Origin: an uncultured Collinsella sp.
GTDB lineage: Bacteria > Actinomycetota > Coriobacteriia > Coriobacteriales > Coriobacteriaceae
Length of the DNA stretch: 14,561 bases
Direction: 5' to 3'
Assembly: GCA_902478545.1 (NCBI GenBank)
Contig: CABSLA010000016.1
Location: 1 to 14,561 of the forward strand
Below the pieces are notes generated by a model, which saw nothing but the letters and a program-made list of their open reading frames with translations, searched no databases and was not told the origin of the DNA. Of the stretch, positions 1-4,631 are shown piece after piece. Position 1 is the first letter of the stretch, and each line of letters starts with the position of its first letter. The translations under genes were made by a program, and so were the position numbers.

Positions 1-22
1 CTGCACGACCGCCCGCCGCTCG

Positions 23-379
23 CTAGATGTCGGCATCGACGCCCAGCTTCGCCGCCATGTCGCGGATCTCCCTGCGCGCGTCCAGGTCGGTGATCTGGAC
101 GCTGTCGGCGTGCCCGCTGGGGTTGGCGCCGAGCGCGGCGATGAGCATGAGCTTGCGCGCATTCCTGTCCGGAACGCCCGCCTGGCTGAAAGCCGCGCAG
201 AGCGTGTCGGTGCACTCGCAGGCGAGCGCGAACAGATCACTGAGGCTGGCCGAGCCCACGAAACATGAGTTGCCGGAGCCGTCACCGTTGCCAGTCGAGA
301 GCACCGTGCAGCGGCACTCGAAAGCGCGGACCTCGCCGCACGCCTCCACCGTCACCTTGACATCCTTCTCGCTACTCAT
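23..379 (-). CDS. Cys-rich hypothetical protein of the element
   Basis: I do not recognise this 118-residue protein. It starts at an ATG preceded by a strong AGGAGGAGAAGG ribosome binding site. The start overlaps the stop codon of the ParB-domain gene by 8 nt (ATGAGTAG), so the two are translationally coupled in one minus-strand operon. It has seven cysteines (C14, C23, C25, C39, C54, C56, C61), including two CxC pairs, which might bind a metal; no classic zinc-finger spacing is clear. There is no signal peptide or membrane segment. The last 20 residues are charged and probably helical. A longer reading with an Arg-rich N-terminus is possible upstream but has no ribosome binding site and would run deep into the upstream gene. 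The existence of the gene is well supported; its function is unknown. Confidence 0.75.
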   Translation of the reverse strand: MSSEKDVKVTVEACGEVRAFECRCTVLSTGNGDGSGNSCFVGSASLSDLFALACECTDTLCAAFSQAGVPDRNARKLMLIAALGANPSGHADSVQITDLDARREIRDMAAKLGVDADI

Positions 380-1625
380 CCTTCTCCTCCTTGAAACTCG
401 CCTGCACCCTCTCCATGAGCCACACGTCCTCCTCGCCGGGCTCGAAGCCCGCGGAGCAGAAGACGTCATAGTGGTCGAGCCACGCCTCCGCGTCGTCGCC
501 GCCCCAGCGGTTGTTGAGCTGGGCCATGTCCTTGGCCGCCGCCATGAGCCAGCAGCCGGCCTCGTACTCGCTGGGCCTGCACGCCTTGAGGTTGCGGGCG
601 AACTCGTCGCGCACGAGACCGAAGCGCTCCTCGTTCTCGGTGTTGCTGTCGCCGCCCATCGCCACGAGCAGCGCGGGCGGGTCTTCGCGGCCCACGCGCA
701 CGCACATCATGAGGTCCTTGGACATGGCGAAGGCGCCGGACGCCACGAAGCCGATCAGGCTCCTGTACAGCCCCTCGAGCGCCGTCTTCTCGCGCGCGGC
801 CTCCTGCTCGGCCCGGATCTCCTCCTCGGTCTTCTCGGGCTCGGCGTCATCGCCGCCCTTCGGAGCAAAGAGGTCCCAGTAGCTGCCCTTCCACACGGCA
901 ACGGTGCCGGCGGCGAGCTCCTTCGCCTCGAGCTTCGCGGCGGCGGCACCGCAGTTGGCCCAATCCGCGTAGGCGAACCCATCGGGCTGCTCCTTCACGA
1001 CCGGGATGCCAGCGTCGCCGAAGGCGTCGTAGTCCTCGGCCTTGGCCTCCTCGCGCTCGACGCGGCGGCGGATGCTGTCGGCCTTGCCGGCCCAGCCCTC
1101 GCCTGCCGCGAGGACCGCCTCGACGTCCTTCTCGTCCTCGAAGGCGCTCGCGGCCTCGAGCTGCTCCAGCGTCACCTGCACGCCGGCGTCGATGCGACCG
1201 CGCAGCTTGCGCGCGGCGCGGATCTGCCCGGCGGTGGCGCGGCTCGCGCGCTCGATGCGCTGCTCGTCAATGCCCAGCACGAGCATCTGCTGCACGCCGC
1301 GTGCGCGCTCGGCCTCGGTCAGCTGGCGCTTGTCGTCGGTGGCGAGCATGGCCACGAGCTCGTTGGCCTCGTCCATGCTCTCCGCCACCAGCGCGGAGAC
1401 CTCGCGGTCCTCCCCGTAAATCGAGGACAGCGCGCGGTAGCGGCGCTCGCCGTCCACGATGCGGTAGACGTTGCCGTCCGCCACGACCACGGGCGGGTTC
1501 AGTGGCTCGCCGCCGGTCGCCTCGATGCTGCGGGCCAGGGCGCCGATGTCGCCGAAGTCCTCGCGCGGGTTCTGCCCGCTCGGGCGGATGTCGCCCAGGC
1601 GCACAGACTTCTTCTCGAATTGCAT
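372..1625 (-). CDS. ParB/Spo0J N-terminal-domain protein
   Basis: This 417-residue protein carries a ParB-type N-terminal domain (about residues 5-100): a start reading VRLGDIRPSGQNPRE, then IVDGERRYRA at 56-65, the family's signature loop. A helix-turn-helix-like stretch follows (about 118-142, IDEQRIERASRATAGQIRAA). The middle is charged and coiled-coil-like (about 155-200 and 262-285, many Glu/Ala). The C-terminal 130 residues match nothing I know. ParB-domain proteins bind DNA, and some hydrolyse CTP or act as nucleases; on phages and plasmids they serve in partition, regulation or DNA processing, and I cannot tell which here. No ParA partner lies in the window. The start was chosen for the CAGGAGG site 5 nt upstream. 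A small perfect hairpin (1641-1655) sits just before that site. The Cys-rich gene overlaps its 3' end. Confidence 0.85.
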   Translation of the reverse strand: MQFEKKSVRLGDIRPSGQNPREDFGDIGALARSIEATGGEPLNPPVVVADGNVYRIVDGERRYRALSSIYGEDREVSALVAESMDEANELVAMLATDDKRQLTEAERARGVQQMLVLGIDEQRIERASRATAGQIRAARKLRGRIDAGVQVTLEQLEAASAFEDEKDVEAVLAAGEGWAGKADSIRRRVEREEAKAEDYDAFGDAGIPVVKEQPDGFAYADWANCGAAAAKLEAKELAAGTVAVWKGSYWDLFAPKGGDDAEPEKTEEEIRAEQEAAREKTALEGLYRSLIGFVASGAFAMSKDLMMCVRVGREDPPALLVAMGGDSNTENEERFGLVRDEFARNLKACRPSEYEAGCWLMAAAKDMAQLNNRWGGDDAEAWLDHYDVFCSAGFEPGEEDVWLMERVQASFKEEKDE

Positions 1626-1640
1626 GTATCCTCCTGTCTC

Positions 1641-1655
1641 GAGGCCCACGGCCTC
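1641..1655 (-). promoter_or_regulatory. small hairpin upstream of the ParB-gene ribosome binding site
   Basis: GAGGCC CAC GGCCTC is a perfect 6-bp inverted repeat with a 3-nt loop, ending a few bases before the AGGAGG of the gene starting at 1625. It could stabilise the leader or modulate translation. The structure is seen in the sequence; the role is a guess. Confidence 0.3.
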
Positions 1656-1666
1656 GCATGAACTGC

Positions 1667-1689
1667 CATAGCGATCGGGGCGGGGGTCC
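1667..1689 (+). repeat. left copy of a 23-bp inverted repeat
   Basis: CATAGCGATCGGGGCGG (17 bp) recurs perfectly in inverted orientation at 2257-2273. With two mismatches the match extends to 23 bp (2251-2273). This copy ends 2 bp before the ATG of the plus-strand gene at 1692. The core contains the palindrome CGATCG. The partner copy faces it across the segment 1690-2250. Confidence 0.8.
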
Positions 1690-1691
1690 GG

Positions 1692-2153
1692 ATGGTTGAA
1701 TTGACGAGCGAGGAGCAGTCCTATCTCAGGAGGCTCCAAGAGGTTTCCGAACGGGGAGAGTCGGTGGACGGTTACATCTGGAACCGGCTCGACAACGAGC
1801 TCTCAACGCTCCAGGGCATAGACTCGATGGGCTGCGAGATCCGTACCTACTCCCGCGAGTACGAGCTCGAGCGCCGCGTATACGAGACGCTCGCGAGGAA
1901 GGGTCTCCTCGACGGCCGCTCGGGCGGCGAGCAGAACCCGAAATACTTCGGCGAGCTGACCTCGGAGGGGCGCTGCTGGTTCCTAGACCGAGACGAGGCG
2001 GCGCGCATCGAGCGCGAGAACGTCCGGGGCGGCCGCAGGCACGACTACCTCGTGGCGCTGTTCAGTGTCGTCTCCGGCGCCATAGCCGGATTCATCGGCG
2101 GCGCCGCCGCGCCCACGCTCATCGCGCTCATCCGGACAGCGCTCCGGATGTAG
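1692..2153 (+). CDS. putative winged-helix protein with C-terminal transmembrane segment
   Basis: This 153-residue protein is not recognised. Residues 1-110 are charged and helical, and the stretch around 60-98 (RRVYETLARKGLLDG, then GELTSEGRCWFLD) has the look of a winged-helix DNA-binding fold, where a helix is followed by a beta hairpin and an LTSEG-type turn. A basic patch (RGGRRH, 112-117) precedes a hydrophobic segment at about 119-148 (LVALFSVVSGAIAGFIGG) rich in small residues, so the protein is probably anchored with its N-terminus in the cytoplasm. It runs plus-strand against the surrounding minus-strand genes. Upstream there is only a G-rich tract (GGGGCGGGGG) as ribosome binding site. 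It lies between the two 23-bp inverted repeats. A toxin, exclusion protein or membrane-bound regulator are all possible; none is demonstrated. Confidence 0.6.
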   Translation: MVELTSEEQSYLRRLQEVSERGESVDGYIWNRLDNELSTLQGIDSMGCEIRTYSREYELERRVYETLARKGLLDGRSGGEQNPKYFGELTSEGRCWFLDRDEAARIERENVRGGRRHDYLVALFSVVSGAIAGFIGGAAAPTLIALIRTALRM

Positions 2154-2232
2154 CGAGCCCCAGGACGAAGAACATGGTGAACGCGAGCGCGAAGAGGACG
2201 AAAGACCATACGGGCGGCATTCCTTGTCCCAT
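2128..2232 (-). CDS. 34-residue single-pass membrane microprotein
   Basis: This small open frame starts at ATG with a GAAGGGAG ribosome binding site 8 nt upstream and encodes 34 residues. It has a short polar N-terminus (MGQGMPP), a hydrophobic helix from about residue 8 to 28 (VWSFVLFALAFTMFFVLGLA), and a small polar tail. Third codon positions are G/C-rich like those of the neighbours. Its 3' end overlaps the convergent gene 1692-2153 by 26 nt. The right copy of the 23-bp inverted repeat lies 18 nt upstream, just as the left copy precedes the opposing gene. A 7-bp stem (GGGCGGC/GCCGCCC) would place the ribosome binding site in a hairpin loop. It may be a holin-like, antitoxin-like or leader peptide. 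Its small size keeps confidence moderate. Confidence 0.45.
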   Translation of the reverse strand: MGQGMPPVWSFVLFALAFTMFFVLGLATSGALSG

Positions 2233-2250
2233 AGGGCGGCTCCCTTCCCC

Positions 2251-2273
2251 GGGCCGCCGCCCCGATCGCTATG
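2251..2273 (-). repeat. right copy of the 23-bp inverted repeat
   Basis: This is the inverted partner of 1667-1689, 17 bp perfect and 23 bp with two mismatches. On the minus strand it is preceded by TTGACAGCTG and lies in the leader of the 34-residue microprotein. Its inner half can pair with bases just before that start codon. Confidence 0.8.
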
Positions 2274-2295
2274 CAGCTGTCAAGGTAAATAGGGG

Positions 2296-2454
2296 CTAGT
2301 AGTACATCCCGCTCGGGGCGGTCCCATCGATGGCGCCGGCGACGGCGATCAGGCCGATGAGCGCCACGGCGCACACGACGCTGCGCACGCGCTCGGGAAG
2401 CGAGTCCCACCACGCGCCGAGGCGGCAGCCCGCCTCCCAGACCAGGTCGCCCAT
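2296..2454 (-). CDS. 52-residue membrane protein, coupled to the excisionase-like gene
   Basis: This 52-residue protein starts at an ATG that shares one base with the TGA of the upstream gene (TGATG), a classic coupled start that needs no own ribosome binding site. The N-terminus (MGDLVWEAGCRLGAWWDSLPERVR) is amphipathic with three tryptophans. The hydrophobic segment SVVCAVALIGLIAVAGAI spans about residues 25-42 and a short polar tail (DGTAPSGMYY) ends the protein. It is a probable single-pass inner-membrane protein. Its family is not recognised. Position and size resemble holin-like or exclusion microproteins of phages, but that is inference only. Confidence 0.65.
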   Translation of the reverse strand: MGDLVWEAGCRLGAWWDSLPERVRSVVCAVALIGLIAVAGAIDGTAPSGMYY

Positions 2455-2684
2455 CACGCCACCCGCCTCGGTCGGCGCGGCGGCACGCAGTCGGGCGAGG
2501 GCAGCGCCGGCACCGCGCCGCGCGCCATGATGGCGGCGTCGATGTCCTCGCTGCGCACCACCTCGCGCGAGCTGTTGGGGTTGAGCGACGGGTAGCGCGG
2601 GATGACCCCTTGCATGACCATCGCGCGGAACGTGACGTTGTCGCAGCAGGCGTAACGCGCGCCCTTGGCTATCGACATCCACAT
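2454..2684 (-). CDS. excisionase/MerR-type helix-turn-helix protein
   Basis: This 76-residue protein has the arrangement of the small winged-helix excisionase (HTH_17-like) fold: an N-terminal helix (IAKGARYACCDNVTFRAMVMQ), a turn to a short strand (GVIPRYPSLN), and the typical closing helix REVVRSEDIDAAIM at about 40-53. The tail is Pro/Arg-rich (CVPPRRPRRVA). Members bind DNA and bend it to direct recombinase towards excision, or act as small regulators. The start has an AAAGGAG site 6 nt upstream. It is not next to the integrase but sits in the leftward early run, so excision may be linked to induction. It is coupled by TGATG to the 52-residue membrane gene. Fold assignment is by eye; a purely regulatory role is the main alternative. 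Confidence 0.6.
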   Translation of the reverse strand: MWMSIAKGARYACCDNVTFRAMVMQGVIPRYPSLNPNSSREVVRSEDIDAAIMARGAVPALPSPDCVPPRRPRRVA

Positions 2685-2755
2685 GGCCTTCTCCTTTCAT
2701 TCGTATGAGCCAATCCCTTGCCGGAGGGCCGCACCAGATGGCGCAGCCGGAGGGC

Positions 2756-2809
2756 GCTCCCCCGCCAAAGGGAGCGGTGCCGCCGCCCCGCCAAGTCGGC
2801 GGCGGCACC
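2756..2809. repeat. tandem G+C-rich hairpins in the gap 2685-2907
   Basis: GCTCCC (2756-2761 area) pairs with GGGAGC (2770-2775). Immediately next, GGTGCCGCCGCC (2776-2787) pairs perfectly with GGCGGCGGCACC (2798-2809) over a 10-base loop. There is no T-run on either side, so a standard intrinsic terminator is unlikely. The element lies in the leader of the excisionase-like gene on the minus strand. Confidence 0.6.
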
Positions 2810-2835
2810 ATATGGGCCGGAAGTAGGGAGTCCAG

Positions 2836-2895
2836 CCCCGTCGCGCCGCGGGCCCCGCGGAATGGGGGCGTTACGGAACCCGTGGCGCGACGGGG
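2836..2895. repeat. long palindrome with nested hairpins
   Basis: CCCCGTCGCGCC (2836-2847) is perfectly complementary to GGCGCGACGGGG (2884-2895). Inside are a second palindrome around CCGCGGGCCCCGCGG (2846-2860) and a weaker one, GTTACGGAAC. The whole could fold as a branched structure. Together with 2756-2809 it fills most of the 223-bp gap between genes. A replication origin, structured RNA or regulatory site is possible. Confidence 0.6.
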
Positions 2896-2907
2896 GCGGG
2901 CCCGCCG

Positions 2908-3057
2908 TCAGTCATAGGGCGAGGCGAGCACCCATGCCACGATGAACGGCACGGCCGCCGAGAAGCACACCCGCGCCAGGCCGTAGGCCCCCTGCGCGGT
3001 GCAAGCCCACCCCGCGGCGTCCATCACGACGGCCGAGGCCAGCAGCGCCCGGGTCAT
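2908..3057 (-). CDS. 49-residue hydrophobic membrane microprotein
   Basis: This 49-residue protein starts at ATG overlapping the stop of the upstream XRE-type gene by 4 nt (ATGA), and the GAGGAAGAGGAA of that gene's last codons can serve as ribosome binding site. The sequence MTRALLASAVVMDAAGWACT is moderately hydrophobic, followed by a basic/polar turn and a second hydrophobic stretch (VCFSAAVPFIVAWVLAS). One or two membrane passes are possible. No family is recognised. The coupled start and codon pattern support a real gene. Downstream on the minus strand lies the structured gap. Confidence 0.6.
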   Translation of the reverse strand: MTRALLASAVVMDAAGWACTAQGAYGLARVCFSAAVPFIVAWVLASPYD

Positions 3058-3245
3058 TCCTCTTCCTCCAGATCCTCCATGGGCACGCCCAGCGCCCTCG
3101 CGAGCCGCTTGGCCGCCCCGTACTTCGCGTCGGCTATCCCCCGGCGCTCCCAGTTCCGCACCGTCGTCTCGGTAACGCCCGCCTTCACCGCGAGCTTGAA
3201 CTGCGAGAGTCCCGCCTTCTTGCGGAGCCGTCTGATCTCATTCAT
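3054..3245 (-). CDS. XRE-family (Cro/CI-type) helix-turn-helix regulator
   Basis: This 63-residue protein is a single XRE-type helix-turn-helix domain: IRRLRKKAGLSQFKLAVKAGV followed by TETTVRNWERRGI and a last helix ending at the acidic tail EDLEEEE. GLSQ and VRNWERRG are the usual family landmarks. It presumably binds DNA as a dimer and regulates early genes. The start has a GGAG four bases before ATG; an alternative upstream start is not evident. Its end is coupled by ATGA to the 49-residue membrane gene. It is divergent from the zinc-ribbon gene, and the 66-bp gap holds an imperfect palindrome (CGTAAA CTCC TTTGCG, 3265-3280) that could be its operator. Confidence 0.8.
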   Translation of the reverse strand: MNEIRRLRKKAGLSQFKLAVKAGVTETTVRNWERRGIADAKYGAAKRLARALGVPMEDLEEEE

Positions 3246-3264
3246 CTCCGTGTCCCCACGAACC

Positions 3265-3303
3265 CGTAAACTCCTTTGCGTTCATCCCTTTACGCGAAAG
3301 GAG
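3265..3303 (+). promoter_or_regulatory. hairpin hiding the zinc-ribbon gene's ribosome binding site / possible operator
   Basis: CTCCTTT (3271-3277) is complementary to AAAGGAG (3297-3303), the Shine-Dalgarno of the gene at 3312. Adjacent GCG and CGC bases extend the stem. In RNA this would close the ribosome binding site. In DNA the same region contains CGTAAA CTCC TTTGCG, a near-palindrome of operator size. Confidence 0.4.
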
Positions 3304-3311
3304 GTGATTAC

Positions 3312-3500
3312 ATGTCAAAGGCCATCAAGGGCCTCAAGATCGACCGGAAGGCACTCGACCGCGTCGCCGTCAGGGGAATCGAGAAGGCCGCTGCAACCGG
3401 CTCCCTCGAGATAACCTGCCAGACCTGCGGCAAGCGCTTCACGCTTCGCGGTCCCCAGACGAGCTGTCCCCGTTGCGGGACGTCGTATCGGACGCGATAA
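3312..3500 (+). CDS. small zinc-ribbon protein
   Basis: This 62-residue protein has a basic helical N-terminus (MSKAIKGLKIDRKALDRVAVRG) and a C-terminal zinc ribbon, CQTCGKRFTLRG then CPRCGTSYRTR, two CxxC knuckles 15 residues apart. Such ribbons bind DNA, RNA or proteins. The start was chosen for the near-perfect AAAGGAGGTGA ribosome binding site 5 nt upstream rather than an in-frame ATG 36 nt further upstream. It runs plus-strand inside the minus-strand early region. Its last 62 nt overlap the convergent gene 3439-3654, so the second CxxC knuckle is encoded opposite that gene's 3' end. Confidence 0.75.
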   Translation: MSKAIKGLKIDRKALDRVAVRGIEKAAATGSLEITCQTCGKRFTLRGPQTSCPRCGTSYRTR

Positions 3501-3654
3501 GGTCGGCCCCGATCTCCACGCCGTCCGCGAGCGAATCCAGGATCTCGCGGGCGGCGTCGATGTGGCCGGAAGCCACATCGAGCCTCGCCTGCAGCTCGTC
3601 CACGCCCTTCAGCTTCACGCCGAGCGTGAGCTCGCCCACCTTCTTGCCTTCCAT
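3439..3654 (-). CDS. small hypothetical early protein
   Basis: This 71-residue protein begins MEGKKVGELTLGVKLKGVDE and continues with a helix (ELQARLDVASGHIDAAREILDSL). This pattern, a short beta segment and then a KGxDEL helix, is like small phage proteins of unknown function I have seen. The last 15 residues are Ser/Asp-rich and low in complexity, where the frame overlaps the zinc-ribbon gene. A GGGGGAAGAG site precedes ATG. It follows the Cro-like gene by 17 nt in the same direction. It may end earlier in function, since the overlapped tail looks unconstrained. Confidence 0.6.
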   Translation of the reverse strand: MEGKKVGELTLGVKLKGVDELQARLDVASGHIDAAREILDSLADGVEIGADLIASDTTSRNGDSSSGDREA

Positions 3655-3671
3655 CTCTTCCCCCTTCCGGC

Positions 3672-3899
3672 CTAGGCGGCCTCGTCCGTGTTCCAGCCCA
3701 TCAGGTCATTGGGCGTGCATCCGAGGGCCTGGGCGATGGCATACGCCTTGTCGACACCCGGGACCATCGAGCCGTTCTCGTAGCCGATGATTGAAGATGC
3801 CGAGAGCCCCGCCTTGTTGGCCAGCTGCTCCTGAGACATATCGGCGCGAGCACGGGCGGCGCGCAGGTTCGCTCCGAACTCGTCCTTCGAAAACTTCAT
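3672..3899 (-). CDS. XRE-family regulator, Cro-like position
   Basis: This 75-residue protein is an XRE-type helix-turn-helix domain: FGANLRAARARADMSQEQLA, then GLSASSIIGYENGSMVPG and KAYAIAQALGCTPNDLMGW. It is divergent from the regulator at 4056, and both end their domain with PNDL(L/M)GW, so they look like related partners sharing an operator region. The ribosome binding site is AAGGAGGAGAAG. A good minus-strand promoter lies upstream (TTGCAA, 16 bp, TATACT). By analogy with temperate phages, it is the first gene of the leftward early unit and would act as the Cro-like switch to lytic or excision functions. The role is inferred from arrangement. Confidence 0.8.
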   Translation of the reverse strand: MKFSKDEFGANLRAARARADMSQEQLANKAGLSASSIIGYENGSMVPGVDKAYAIAQALGCTPNDLMGWNTDEAA

Positions 3900-3918
3900 C
3901 TTCTCCTCCTTCTAAAAT

Positions 3919-3934
3919 AGGGAACTTCTTCCCT
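3919..3934. promoter_or_regulatory. probable operator AGGGAA-N4-TTCCCT
   Basis: AGGGAACTTCTTCCCT is a perfect 6-bp inverted repeat with a 4-bp spacer, placed just downstream of the -10 box of the minus-strand promoter. Partial copies of the half-site (ATTCCC at 3960-3965, CTTCCCC near 4030) occur in the same intergenic region. It is a likely binding site of one or both XRE regulators. Confidence 0.5.
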
Positions 3935-3945
3935 GTGCAATTCAG

Positions 3946-3973
3946 AGTATAGGTAATCTATTCCCGATTGCAA
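3946..3973 (-). promoter_or_regulatory. sigma-70-type promoter for the leftward early genes
   Basis: On the minus strand TTGCAA (3973-3968) is followed by a 16-bp spacer and TATACT (3951-3946). It drives the gene starting at 3899. The spacer contains the GGGAA half-site, so a repressor bound there would block it. Confidence 0.6.
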
Positions 3974-4013
3974 TAGCAAACTAGGGCTTTTCTTGCCTTT
4001 TCTTTTGTGTATC

Positions 4014-4019
4014 TATAGA
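4014..4019 (+). promoter_or_regulatory. possible -10 box of the repressor gene
   Basis: TATAGA lies 36 bp before the ATG at 4056. The -35 is poor (TCTTGC, 17 bp upstream), which fits a promoter that needs activation. Tentative. Confidence 0.35.
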
Positions 4020-4055
4020 ATCCTCGGTAAATACTTCCCCATACTGGAGGTGACG

Positions 4056-4439
4056 ATGAACTTAAAACTTAAGCAGGCTAGGAAAGAAAACGGATATTCA
4101 CAGGCCGATCTAGCGGACGCATTGAACGTTGACATCAAAACGGTAGGCAACTGGGAACGAGGGAAGACCCTTCCCGATATTGAGCAGCTCTGGAATTGCG
4201 CGAAGGTTCTGCACACCGACCCCAACGACCTCCTCGGCTGGTACGAGGAGCATCCCGAGGACAAGCCGACGGCGCCGGCGGGCGCGGAGGGCGAGCTGAT
4301 CGCCTGCTACCGGCAGAGCACCGAGAAGAGGCGCTCGAAGATCCTGGAGACGGCACGCGACCAGGCCGAGCTGTCCCAAAATCAGGCTGCAGCGCCTGAA
4401 ATCGAAGGGCTGGAAGCGGATCAAGTAAGGTCCGCGTAG
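4056..4439 (+). CDS. XRE-family repressor-like protein
   Basis: This 127-residue protein has an N-terminal XRE-type helix-turn-helix (LKLKQARKENGYSQADLA, LNVDIKTVGNWERGKTLPD, ending DPNDLLGW at about 61). A linker (EEHPEDKPTAPAG) leads to a helical C-terminal part with the sequence ELIACYRQSTEKRRSKILETA, typical of the last helix in small phage repressors. No S24/LexA-type autocleavage domain is present, so induction would not be by RecA-driven self-cleavage of this protein. The ATG at 4056 was chosen for the GGAGGTGA site; an in-frame start 63 nt upstream has no such site. It is divergent from the Cro-like gene and points the same way as the integrase, as expected for a lysogeny module. Confidence 0.8.
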   Translation: MNLKLKQARKENGYSQADLADALNVDIKTVGNWERGKTLPDIEQLWNCAKVLHTDPNDLLGWYEEHPEDKPTAPAGAEGELIACYRQSTEKRRSKILETARDQAELSQNQAAAPEIEGLEADQVRSA

Positions 4440-4468
4440 ACAACGGGCACCAAAACGCCAGCTACTCC

Positions 4469-4496
4469 CCCATTTTCGTAACCCCACGAAAATGGG
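4469..4496. repeat. perfect 11-bp hairpin after the repressor gene
   Basis: CCCATTTTCGT (4469-4479) pairs exactly with ACGAAAATGGG (4486-4496) over a 6-base loop. No T-run follows on either strand, so it is either a Rho-dependent pause or stability hairpin, or an operator for the promoter that begins 10 bp downstream. Confidence 0.55.
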
Positions 4497-4505
4497 CTGA
4501 TCGGC

Positions 4506-4534
4506 TTGACCGTGCCGAGGACTAACGGTAATTT
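4506..4534 (+). promoter_or_regulatory. sigma-70-type promoter of the gene at 4632
   Basis: TTGACC (4506-4511), a 17-bp spacer, then TAATTT (4529-4534). Transcription would begin near 4541, giving a leader of about 90 nt with two hairpins before the start codon. Confidence 0.5.
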
Positions 4535-4547
4535 GGACAGCGGTATT

Positions 4548-4575
4548 GACGCGGGGACCCCACGGGGCCCGCGTC
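4548..4575 (+). promoter_or_regulatory. leader hairpin 1
   Basis: GACGCGGG (4548-4555) pairs with CCCGCGTC (4568-4575), with an inner CCCC/GGGG stem. It is very stable, starts almost at the predicted transcript 5' end, and lies 5 nt before the terminator hairpin. Confidence 0.5.
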
Positions 4576-4580
4576 CAAGG

Positions 4581-4614
4581 AAAGGCGGCTGTCCCAAGGG
4601 GCAACCGCCTTTTC
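4581..4614 (+). terminator. intrinsic terminator in the leader of the gene at 4632
   Basis: AAAGGCGGCTGTCCC pairs with GGGGCAACCGCCTTT (15 bp, two G-U pairs, minimal loop), followed by TTTTCATTT. It would end transcripts from the repressor gene. It also sits between the promoter at 4506 and the coding start at 4632, so it may act as an attenuator or define a short RNA of about 70 nt. Confidence 0.65.
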
Positions 4615-4631
4615 ATTTAGGAGCACATTTC

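Noticed and set aside
27..1661. Long plus-strand open frame opposite the ParB-domain gene
   Set aside because: It is a by-product of G+C-rich codons on the other strand: Leu/Ala/His/Arg-rich with no domain pattern, while the minus frame has a ParB motif and good ribosome binding sites.
1667..2273. Reading the 23-bp inverted repeats as parS sites for the ParB-domain protein
   Set aside because: They do not resemble the canonical parS (TGTTTCACGTGAAACA), and nothing ties them to this protein apart from proximity.
2705..2945. Plus-strand frames over the structured gap
   Set aside because: Pro/Arg/Gly-rich by-products of palindromic G+C-rich DNA, without ribosome binding sites.
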